Made by a program: the position numbers and the translations under genes. Shown in pieces: positions 32,053-40,990 of a DNA stretch of 44,714 nt. The stretch is taken from assembly GCA_029259845.1 (NCBI GenBank), contig JAJDEI010000130.1:1-44714 (forward strand), read 5' to 3'. Numbering within the stretch: the stretch's first letter is position 1; each line of letters begins with the position of its first letter. The notes under the pieces are model-generated. The model made no database searches. It was not told where the DNA came from and worked only from the letters and a program-made list of their open reading frames with translations. The DNA comes from Planctomycetaceae bacterium. Its GTDB lineage: Bacteria > Planctomycetota > Planctomycetia > Planctomycetales > Planctomycetaceae.

Positions 32053-32227
32053 CGGCCCCGGTCCAGGGCCGTTCAAAGATTGCAGCTGGGCAACCTCGTA
32101 ACCCGAAGCGTAAGCGAGGGACGAATCGCTCACTCACGTTCGCATCCTTGCTGACGCTTCGGGTGACCATTGAGCTTGTCCCGGCCGGTCCTCTCCAAAG
32201 TGAAACTTTGAATGGCCCTGGGCCCCG
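32053..32227. repeat. Nested inverted repeat, about 175 bp
   Basis: The outer arms are CCAGGGCCGTTCAAAG (left) and CTTTGAATGGCCCTGG (right), with an extended GGCCCCGG at the edges. The inner arms are ACCCGAAGCGTAAGCGAGGG (from 32101) and TCCTTGCTGACGCTTCGGGT (32145-32164). The whole could fold into one long cruciform or RNA stem. It has no coding content and is probably a non-autonomous repeat. Confidence 0.6.
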
Positions 32228-32341
32228 GTCCACCCCGTCCGCGGCTGTGAACAGGCGGTTGACAGACTTTCGACAAGCGTCAGGTGCCGCAAATCGGTGT
32301 GGCCGTTGGCTTTCATACGATTTCTCACAACTTGGAATCAA

Positions 32342-32390
32342 CCACAACATTTAGTGTTGACGATACGGATTGCATCACTATATTGGGCTT
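32342..32390 (+). promoter_or_regulatory. Candidate NrdR box pair upstream of nrdA
   Basis: CCACAACATTTAGTGT (32342-32357) matches the 16-bp NrdR consensus ACACWATATATWGTGT at about 13 positions. TCACTATATTGGGCTT (32375-32390) keeps the left half (CACTATAT). The boxes start 33 bp apart, close to the three-helical-turn spacing typical of NrdR pairs. NrdR represses class I ribonucleotide reductase genes when dATP is plentiful. The second box is weak and the pair lies 445 bp before the nrdA ATG, so a long leader is implied. Confidence 0.5.
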
Positions 32391-32834
32391 CAGAGAGCGA
32401 ATGTGATCTGCACCGGCCAACATCGGCGGTGTGACAGAGCATACCGGTTTCCCGCTCACGATGAGCCTTGCAGGAAACCGATGTTCAGTGTATCTATGAA
32501 CATGCCCGAGTAGCGGCCCGGCTGATGGCGGGCCTCGGCGAAGGGCCAACGGGGAGTAGCGAAACGGAGTGCACGGAGGCCCCGGGCTCCAACGGCTGTG
32601 CCCATGCTGCGGGTGCCGCCGGCTGCTGGGCGGTCGACGCGCGAAATCGACGACAGGGCCGACGGGGAGAACGGGCCGACGGGGAATCGCCGCTGCGCCA
32701 AGGCGTTCGGGATTCGTTCTTCGGCGTTCGGAACCTGATGGCCGCCTGTCGCAAGGATGTCTTTGGCAATCTCAATCCCGATCACTGGCCGATTCACCAA
32801 CGCCCCCAAACACCAACACCGAGGAGGACCCTCA
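32391..32834 (+). other. Long GC-rich leader of nrdA, possible structured RNA
   Basis: No coding region was supported. Local hairpins include GGTTTCC/GGAAACC (32446-32452 with 32473-32479) and ATGTTCA/TGAACAT (32481-32487 with 32497-32503). Repeated GACGGGG blocks occur near 32660-32690. No known riboswitch was recognised (see rejected items). The final GAGGAGG at 32821-32827 is the ribosome site of nrdA. Confidence 0.4.
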
Positions 32835-35708
<2,874 letters not shown>

Positions 35709-35947
35709 TTGGTGGAATGCTGAGTGGTGGAGTGGTGAGTCGTGGAATGGTAAGCGCTCAAACCGCGACCGCGTCGTCGTTTAGCCGCGACCGCATCGTC
35801 GTTTAGCCGCGACCGCTAGGGAGCGCGTCCCCGGCCCGCGGCAACACATCCCCCCGCCATCTCCAACCACAACCTGCCAAACACCTCCTGGGCCACTAGA
35901 ATAACACAGAGACAGATCAGCACTCACACATGAGGTAAGGCCCGCCC
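35709..35947. repeat. 22-bp tandem repeat with TTTAG-CCGCGACCG core, after nrdA
   Basis: The unit CCGCGACCGCGTCGTCGTTTAG (22 bp; shown in two parts as CCGCGACCGCG and TCGTCGTTTAG) occurs at 35763-35784 and 35785-35806 with one change, plus a partial third. The first 50 bases of the gap contain loose GGTGGAATG-like repeats. There is no terminator-like T-run. Confidence 0.65.
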
Positions 35948-36283
35948 ATGGCTGAGGGGAAGCGATCATGGAGGCCCCGCTGGGGACAATGGAAACGGTT
36001 GTTCAAACGTCTGGCGCTCGGAACCGCCGCAATCGGCCTGCTGGCCGCGCTGGCCTGGTGGTTCTGGCCGCGCGGCGAGAAGAAATCTGGTCCCAGCTAC
36101 GACCTCTACGTCAGGACGACCGTCGCCGGCGAAGACCGGCACAAAATCGCCGGCGAAATCCAGGCGTTCCTGTCGGAGAAATTCCCCCCGGACGAGTACG
36201 AATACCTCGGCATCATCGCCCAATGCCTGCCCACGGACCAATCCCCCTCGACAACCACCTACGTGCTGTTCAAACGGAAGTGA
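35948..36283 (+). CDS. Small single-pass membrane protein, unknown
   Basis: The protein has 111 residues, with a basic N-terminus and one transmembrane helix (TAAIGLLAALAWWFWP). A short soluble domain follows (SYDLYVRTTVAGEDRHKIAGE, DEYEYLGIIAQCLPTD). ATG 35948 has AAGG about 7 bases upstream. No family was recognised. It is the first gene of the block inserted between nrdA and nrdB. Confidence 0.65.
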   Translation: MAEGKRSWRPRWGQWKRLFKRLALGTAAIGLLAALAWWFWPRGEKKSGPSYDLYVRTTVAGEDRHKIAGEIQAFLSEKFPPDEYEYLGIIAQCLPTDQSPSTTTYVLFKRK

Positions 36284-36318
36284 AAATCGACCGATCGCAT
36301 GCCGGAGTCTGAGGCGCA

Positions 36319-36717
36319 GTGGCAGTGATGCATGTGGAACCGTTCGAGTTGTTTGGTCGGACAGGACAAGATTTCGTGACCTACGCAGAGGACGGATTGG
36401 AACGCTTTGCGGCACGGTTGTTTGATGGCGGATCAACACTGCAAATTCGCTGGACTGACCATGTGCCGCGAACGCTCTTGCGTCTCAAAGACGTTCAGCA
36501 AGTGGCCGGCGGAAGGGCCGCGTTTGATACACTCACGGGTCAGGCGTCGTTTGAGCTGAGGGAGATGATCATTGCCGGAGAATTCAATTCCGACCGGGCG
36601 GCTCGGTTGCTCTGCCGCGCCTTGGGCGGCAGATGGCAGGTGGATGTCGTTCCGCGTCCGAAGTCGCTCCCTCCGGCGTTTGACATCGTGGCGACGAAAT
36701 TGAGAGACGCACTATGA
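36319..36717 (+). CDS. Uncharacterised protein, first of a coupled pair
   Basis: The protein has 132 residues from GTG 36319 (GAGG just upstream); ATG 36328 is an alternative. No signal peptide or transmembrane segment was seen. Segments such as LFGRTGQDFVTYAEDGLERFA and MIIAGEFNSDRAARLLCRALGG look globular. The stop overlaps the ATG of the next gene (ATGA at 36714-36717), so the two are coupled. The size, pairing and location suggest a toxin/antitoxin- or effector/immunity-like pair, but no motif proves this. Confidence 0.6.
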   Translation: MAVMHVEPFELFGRTGQDFVTYAEDGLERFAARLFDGGSTLQIRWTDHVPRTLLRLKDVQQVAGGRAAFDTLTGQASFELREMIIAGEFNSDRAARLLCRALGGRWQVDVVPRPKSLPPAFDIVATKLRDAL

Positions 36718-37103
36718 CAAAGCCGATCGAAGCACTGCAGGAGCAAGTCTGGCCCTTCGAGGTGCCGCCGCCAGATGAGCAAACGTATCACGATGCGCGG
36801 GCGATTGAGTTTCTGGAAGCGGCACATGCCCAGGGATACAAGGCCTACATGTTCGGTCCCGGCAACTTCGGCGCTCAGTCGGACCGGCTCGGACGGGGCG
36901 GAATCATCTTCCTTCGCGGCCGAGGGCGATGGGAGGTCGCCTTGGGAACCAATGAGGGAACGACCGTGTCTGTCTTCACGGGGGAATTTGACGCCGCCGC
37001 CCGCGCCGTCCTCGACTGGCTCGCCGGGGACGACGCCGAAGACATCACGACTCGCCTCGGATCACAAATCGTGAAACCACAACCCGCATCAGCAACGACA
37101 TAG
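36714..37103 (+). CDS. Uncharacterised protein, second of a coupled pair
   Basis: The protein has 129 residues, starting at ATG 36714 within the stop of the preceding gene. It includes EFLEAAHAQGYKAYMFGPGN, GGIIFLRGRGRWEVALGTNE and VFTGEFDAAARAVLDWLAGD. It is soluble and the family was not recognised. It ends 32 bp before a copy of the GTCAGGC palindrome. Confidence 0.6.
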   Translation: MTKPIEALQEQVWPFEVPPPDEQTYHDARAIEFLEAAHAQGYKAYMFGPGNFGAQSDRLGRGGIIFLRGRGRWEVALGTNEGTTVSVFTGEFDAAARAVLDWLAGDDAEDITTRLGSQIVKPQPASATT

Positions 37104-37135
37104 TCGAACAAACAGGAACGTCCAATCGCAAATGC

Positions 37136-37157
37136 CGTCAGGCAGAGCCTGACCTAC
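37136..37157. repeat. GTCAGGC...GCCTGAC palindrome, module boundary 1
   Basis: The core GTCAGGCAGAGCCTGAC is followed by CTAC. The same sequence with one to three changes lies at 37774-37795 and 39615-39636. This copy sits exactly where the 5' end of the PIN-domain gene should be. Confidence 0.75.
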
Positions 37158-37159
37158 GC

Positions 37160-37558
37160 GACTGGACACGGCAATGGTGGGACGGACATCGTGATGAGTA
37201 CGACTTGTTTACCAGCGAGGCGGTCATAGAAGAATTGGAACAAGGCGAGTATCCGAACAAGGATGATTGCCTGGATTTGGCTCGTTCGATACCCATCTTG
37301 CCGATCGATGAAGAGATCACCGACATCGTGACAGTCTACATCGACCGTCAAGTCATGCCCTCCAACCCATTTGGTGACGCTCTGCATCTCGCGGTGGCGT
37401 CGTATCATGCCTGTGATGTGCTGCTCACTTGGAACTGCAAGCATCTGGCGAATTTCAGCAAGTTCACACACATTCGCCGCGTCAATGTGATGCTCGATTT
37501 GTTTGTCCCCACACTCACAACACCACTCGAACTTCTCGGTGAAGAGAACCAGACATGA
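37160..37558 (+). pseudogene. PIN-domain toxin (VapC-like) lacking its N-terminus
   Basis: The open frame after the palindrome reads DWTRQWWDGHRDEYDLFTSE and then AVIEELEQGEYPNKDDCLDL, with SNPFGDALHLAVASYHACDV and LLTWNCKHLANFSKF further on. This is the usual body of a PIN-domain RNase, retaining the D-ALHLA and LLTWNCKHLAN motifs. The family's first 20 or so residues, with the first catalytic Asp, are missing and no good start codon precedes 37160 in frame; the nearest is TTG 37205. The 5' end appears replaced by the palindrome. It overlaps the next gene by 4 bp. Confidence 0.7.
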
Positions 37559-37746
37559 ATGACCACCCCATTGATGCCGTGCGCGAAGCACGTCGCCGCA
37601 TCTCCGAACGCTTCGGCCACGATCCCCGCAAACTGGTTGAGCACTACATGAAGTTGCAGGAGCGCCATAAGGACCGGCTCGTCGCACCACCTCAACGGCA
37701 GGCGACGGACACCCTGTCATCCACGACCTCACAGTCGCCGACATAA
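37555..37746 (+). CDS. Small partner protein (antitoxin-like) of the PIN-domain gene
   Basis: The protein has 63 residues, starting in the ATGA overlap with the PIN gene. NDHPIDAVREARRRISERFG then HDPRKLVEHYMKLQERHKDR is the pattern of short proteins that follow PIN-domain genes in Planctomycetes and cyanobacteria. It is charged and helical, with a Thr/Ser-rich tail. It could be an antitoxin fragment or a toxin partner. With the toxin truncated, the module is probably inactive. Confidence 0.6.
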   Translation: MNDHPIDAVREARRRISERFGHDPRKLVEHYMKLQERHKDRLVAPPQRQATDTLSSTTSQSPT

Positions 37747-37773
37747 GCGAATCGCCCCCCCACACCCAATCGA

Positions 37774-37795
37774 CGTCCGGCACAGCCGGACCTAC
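37774..37795. repeat. GTCCGGC...GCCGGAC palindrome, module boundary 2
   Basis: The core GTCCGGCACAGCCGGAC is followed by CTAC. It is a variant of the repeat at 37136 and 39615 with compensating changes that keep the stem. It ends 5 bp before the ATG of the next gene. Confidence 0.75.
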
Positions 37796-37800
37796 ATGGC

Positions 37801-38697
37801 ATGCCACATTTTTCCATACTTCGCTTCGTTCAGACTTTCGCGCCAGTGTTTGTGGGTGGCGACGCGCAGAAAAAACTGAGAGAAGATTTGCACGAGTGCT
37901 GCCGGTGCGCACAACGGACGTTCTCAGTATTGCAGACCCCTGGCGGTTTCCTGCAATTGTATTTGAACATGGCTGATTTCAGCAGAGGCGAAAGAACTGA
38001 CTCGGAGGATTTCAATGCTGTCATCTCTAAGGCAGAGCAGTTTGCTTACACGTCACTGCTCACAAAGGAAATACAGTCTGCGATATCATCAGTGTGCCGA
38101 CACCTCACCTTGGGAATCGATGTCCGTCACCGCGATGACTCTTGCAGGACTCATGCTGAACTTGTCGGGGTCTACGACTGTTCGAATCGCCAGTTCGTCC
38201 AGTGGACTGGCAAGAGTTATCCCTTGCAGGAGCAGACCGCCACTCTTATGTACTGCCTTAAACTCAAGAGTCACTTCGTGTCTCTTGCCGGGACCAATGT
38301 GATGGTTCTTGGTTGCCATGATATCAATGCCTTTAGTCCACGTAGTAGAGGTTCCTCTGAAAAGAAGAAGGCCTTTCATACCGACGCAACTTTCAAATCG
38401 AAGGTCATGAGCCAGTTCGACTCACTCGTGGATCGACGGCAGCCCAGTGTGGTTCTACACCACCCTCACAGTACCGATAAAGCGGGCATCTGGAGACAGG
38501 GCTGGGCAGGCGTTAACCAGCACATTTTATCGTGTGATACGTATTCGTCAGGGATTTGCTTCAGGAATCGACGCTTCGCAGGCAAGAATCCAGCCAGCGA
38601 ACCGCCACGAGGTAACCTCGCTAAGGTTCTTCAGGCCACAAAGCGCGGAGATGTCGTGGACTGGATTCAACCGAGGCCTAGAGTCGTGATCGAGTAG
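37801..38697 (+). CDS. Unrecognised protein, first gene of a putative defence pair
   Basis: The protein has 298 residues from ATG 37801, which is only 5 bp after a palindrome and has no clear ribosome site, so the start is uncertain. It has no signal peptide or transmembrane helix. Conspicuous segments are VMVLGCHDINAFSPRSRG (about 170-187) and VVLHHPHSTDKAGIWRQGW (about 216-234), rich in His/Asp as in a metal-dependent active site, then ATKRGDVVDWI near the end. The base composition is clearly AT-richer than nrdA/nrdB, suggesting recent acquisition. It is followed after 10 bp by a nuclease-like gene. I do not recognise the family. Confidence 0.65.
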   Translation: MPHFSILRFVQTFAPVFVGGDAQKKLREDLHECCRCAQRTFSVLQTPGGFLQLYLNMADFSRGERTDSEDFNAVISKAEQFAYTSLLTKEIQSAISSVCRHLTLGIDVRHRDDSCRTHAELVGVYDCSNRQFVQWTGKSYPLQEQTATLMYCLKLKSHFVSLAGTNVMVLGCHDINAFSPRSRGSSEKKKAFHTDATFKSKVMSQFDSLVDRRQPSVVLHHPHSTDKAGIWRQGWAGVNQHILSCDTYSSGICFRNRRFAGKNPASEPPRGNLAKVLQATKRGDVVDWIQPRPRVVIE

Positions 38698-38707
38698 GGG
38701 TGGTGTG

Positions 38708-39562
38708 ATGGACTTCGACGAACGAGTTATTGAGCACAAGCATGTAGATGCCGCCATCGAGCGTTACTGTCGCGAGCGGCCAAAGCATCATCCAGCGCGA
38801 AGCGCATTTGTCGTTTCAAATGGGGAAAAGCTACCGGCAAAGCAAATTCTTCGAATGGCATTTGAGATCGCGACTGAAGTATGGCCGCGTTCCGAAACTC
38901 TTACAGGTGGCAAGGCGAGTGTCCGTGTGCTGAAAAAGCTGGGATTCGACGCGGTGTATGAGAAACGTAAAACGAAGTCATGGAACAAGTCGCCCGTGAA
39001 GAGCGCACGCCGAGCAGCGTTCAAGAAAGTGCTTGAGGAAAAGTTCGGACGAGTTGAGATGGAATGGAAATCGTCAAGCATTACGGTGCCAGACTTGGAG
39101 GAGCGACGAAACATGCAGGCGGATCTGAGACGAATTCTTGATGCAATCGAGTCGCATCGTAATCAGAAGATTCGAGGAAGAAAGGGGCATAAGCTCGCTT
39201 TCGATCTATTCATTGCCGATCTCGATCTCCCAATAGAGTTTGACGAGCGTCAGCACTTCACTCCATTGCGTGCAGTCAGCCTGTGCAACTATTCACCGCG
39301 TCTGCTTCTAGGATTCGACAGCAAGCGCTGGATGGAGCTGTCTGAGAAGATTCGTGCTGGTGACAACAGCCCAGCATACCGCGATGAACAGAGGGCTTTC
39401 TACGATTCAATTCGAGATATTCTTGTGTCTGAGGTCGGGTTGTTGCCAGTTGTCCGTATTTTTGAAGAGGATGTTGAGTGGGAGAAAACCGGGGAAACAA
39501 CTGAACTCGCCCAAGAAATTCTCACTGAAATTGAGGCTCTCATCAGCCAGAAGCGTAAGTGA
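38708..39562 (+). CDS. Putative PD-(D/E)xK-type nuclease, second gene of the pair
   Basis: The protein has 284 residues from ATG 38708. Residues about 10-85 ([40 protein letters not shown]) resemble the small N-terminal head domain of ScoMcrA-like modification-dependent nucleases; this is a tentative likeness. Residues 160-185 ([20 protein letters not shown]) have D166 and E177-x-D179 followed by QH, like Vsr/DUF559-type nucleases that carry EFDGxQHF. The C-terminal part ([20 protein letters not shown]) is helical. GC is lower than in the flanking genes. Together with the upstream gene it forms a tight two-gene operon between nrdA and nrdB. Confidence 0.65.
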   Translation: MDFDERVIEHKHVDAAIERYCRERPKHHPARSAFVVSNGEKLPAKQILRMAFEIATEVWPRSETLTGGKASVRVLKKLGFDAVYEKRKTKSWNKSPVKSARRAAFKKVLEEKFGRVEMEWKSSSITVPDLEERRNMQADLRRILDAIESHRNQKIRGRKGHKLAFDLFIADLDLPIEFDERQHFTPLRAVSLCNYSPRLLLGFDSKRWMELSEKIRAGDNSPAYRDEQRAFYDSIRDILVSEVGLLPVVRIFEEDVEWEKTGETTELAQEILTEIEALISQKRK

Positions 39563-39614
39563 TATGGGTCTGACTTCACGTGAAAAACAAACGGCAGCAT
39601 CCAAAAACAACTGG

Positions 39615-39636
39615 CGTCAGGCACAGCCTGACCTAC
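39615..39636. repeat. GTCAGGC...GCCTGAC palindrome, module boundary 3
   Basis: The core GTCAGGCACAGCCTGAC is followed by CTAC. It lies 53 bp after the nuclease gene stop and 69 bp before nrdB. It differs from the copy at 37136 by one loop base. Confidence 0.75.
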
Positions 39637-39704
39637 ATGCTAAACAACTAACCGCTGACCCGTCGGGCACGAGCCTGACTTTACCGACTGAAAGGACTCC
39701 CCTC

Positions 39705-40829
39705 ATGTCGACTTCTCACTCTGATACTCAACTTCTCAACGTAGGTGACACGATGGTCGTTTCTTCTCCTCCGGCGGCGGTTCCGGATTTGCATGATGGC
39801 CAAGTCGATACCGGGCGGATCGATGCGGATTCGAAGCGGTTGATTAATTGTGCACAGGTTGATGTCAACCAGTTGATGCCAATTAAGTATAAGTGGGCGT
39901 GGGAGCATTATCTCAACGGGTGTGCGAATCATTGGATGCCGACTGAGGTGCCGATGACCAAGGATATTGAGACGTGGCGGTCTCAGGAGAAGCTGACGCC
40001 GGACGAGCGGCTGGTGATTATGCGGAACCTGGGGTTCTTCGCGACGGCGGAGAGCCTGGTGGCGAACAACATCGTGCTGGCCATCTTTCAGCATGTGACC
40101 AATGCCGAATGCCGGCAGTACCTGCTGCGGCAGGCGTTCGAGGAGGCGATTCATTCGCATACGTTTTTGTATGTCGTGGAAAGCCTGGGCCTCGCCGAGG
40201 GGGAGGTGTTCAACATGTACCACGAGATCCCCTCGATTGCGGCGAAGGACAAGTTCGAGATGGACCTCACCAGTGAGATTCTCGATCCCAACTTCACGAC
40301 CGAGGGCTTCGCCGGGGCGCAGACGTTTCTCAAGAACCTGATCGGGTATTACATCATCATGGAGGGGATCTTCTTTTACAGCGGATTTGTGATGGTGCTC
40401 TCGTTCCATCGCCGCAACCTGATGACGGGGATCGGCGAGCAATTCCAGTACATCCTGCGGGACGAGACGATCCACCTGAACTTCGGCATTGACCTGATCA
40501 ACGGCATCAAGGCGGAGAACCCCGAGGTCTGGACGGCTGAGTTTCAGCAGGAAATGATCAACCGCATCAAGCGGTCGGTCGAACTGGAAATCGCCTACGC
40601 CCAGGACTGCCTGCCGCGTGGCATTCTGGGCCTTAACGGCGATTTGTTCGTCGACTACGTGCAGCACGTCGCCGACCGACGCCTGGAACGGATCGGACTG
40701 CCGACGCAGTACGGTTCAAAGAACCCCTTCCCCTGGATGAGCGAGACGATGGACCTCTCCAAGGAGAAAAACTTCTTCGAGACCCGGGTGACGGAGTACC
40801 AGTCGTCCGGGGCGCTGTCCTGGGATTGA
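39705..40829 (+). CDS. nrdB: Class I ribonucleotide reductase, beta subunit (class Ic-like)
   Basis: From ATG 39705 (AAAGGA about 9 bases upstream) the protein has 374 residues; the frame is open much further upstream but without homology. Metal ligands are E116 (ATAESL), E147 and H150 (EEAIHSH), E220 (IIMEGIFF), and E254 and H257 (DETIHL). The residue at the radical Tyr position is F154 (IHSHTFLY). The first ligand is Glu rather than Asp, and the spacing (31, 3, 4, 66, 34, 3) is that of the Chlamydia trachomatis class Ic R2, which uses a Mn/Fe cofactor without a Tyr radical. It partners with nrdA 4 kb upstream. A perfect 32-bp palindrome follows the stop. Confidence 0.95.
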   Translation: MSTSHSDTQLLNVGDTMVVSSPPAAVPDLHDGQVDTGRIDADSKRLINCAQVDVNQLMPIKYKWAWEHYLNGCANHWMPTEVPMTKDIETWRSQEKLTPDERLVIMRNLGFFATAESLVANNIVLAIFQHVTNAECRQYLLRQAFEEAIHSHTFLYVVESLGLAEGEVFNMYHEIPSIAAKDKFEMDLTSEILDPNFTTEGFAGAQTFLKNLIGYYIIMEGIFFYSGFVMVLSFHRRNLMTGIGEQFQYILRDETIHLNFGIDLINGIKAENPEVWTAEFQQEMINRIKRSVELEIAYAQDCLPRGILGLNGDLFVDYVQHVADRRLERIGLPTQYGSKNPFPWMSETMDLSKEKNFFETRVTEYQSSGALSWD

Positions 40830-40845
40830 GGGCGCTGGGTCCCAT

Positions 40846-40877
40846 CAAAGCCCACGGGTTGCAACCCGTGGGCTTTG
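40846..40877. repeat. Perfect 32-bp CCCACGGG-family palindrome after nrdB
   Basis: CAAAGCCCACGGGTTG (40846-40861) is followed directly by its exact reverse complement CAACCCGTGGGCTTTG (40862-40877). It lies 17 bp after the nrdB stop and near the end of the convergent microprotein gene. It could act as a bidirectional terminator, although there is no long T-run. It is the most perfect member of the family seen in this window. Confidence 0.9.
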
Positions 40878-40891
40878 CACTTGGAAGAGAG

Positions 40892-40987
40892 TCACCGGCA
40901 GCCGCGGAGGAGGGGCATCAGCAGGGCGATCAGAACCGGGAGCGCGGCAATGATCCAAAACAGCTTGTGATCGATGCCAGTCTTCAT
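40892..40987 (-). CDS. 31-residue single-helix membrane microprotein
   Basis: ATG 40987 begins 3 bp after the stop of the large PSCyt1/DUF1549 gene (stop at 40991-40993). The sequence is MKTGIDHKLFWIIAALPVLI then ALLMPLLRGCR, with one transmembrane helix and positively charged ends. A GAGTGAG stretch upstream can serve as ribosome site. It is likely co-translated with the large gene. No family was recognised; its size alone makes it uncertain. Confidence 0.55.
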   Translation of the reverse strand: MKTGIDHKLFWIIAALPVLIALLMPLLRGCR

Positions 40988-40990
40988 GGC

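Larger units (their letters stand above)
31744..32341. other. Gene-free region rich in inverted repeats
   Basis: No coding region was supported in about 600 bp. It contains the second REP-doublet-like element (31898-31995) and a nested inverted-repeat structure (32053-32227). Open frames on both strands are explained by these repeats. Confidence 0.55.

Noticed and set aside
32400..32560. Possible cobalamin riboswitch in the nrdA leader (AGGAAACC at about 32472 resembles a B12 box)
   Set aside because: The other conserved blocks of the cobalamin aptamer (GGGAA...GGTG, GCCACTG-type core) are missing, and the B12-box-like motif lies at the wrong end of the leader.
40846..40877. Simple Rho-independent terminator for nrdB
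   Set aside because: There is no loop or T-run; the sequence is better described as a member of a dispersed palindrome family. Termination there remains possible but unproven.
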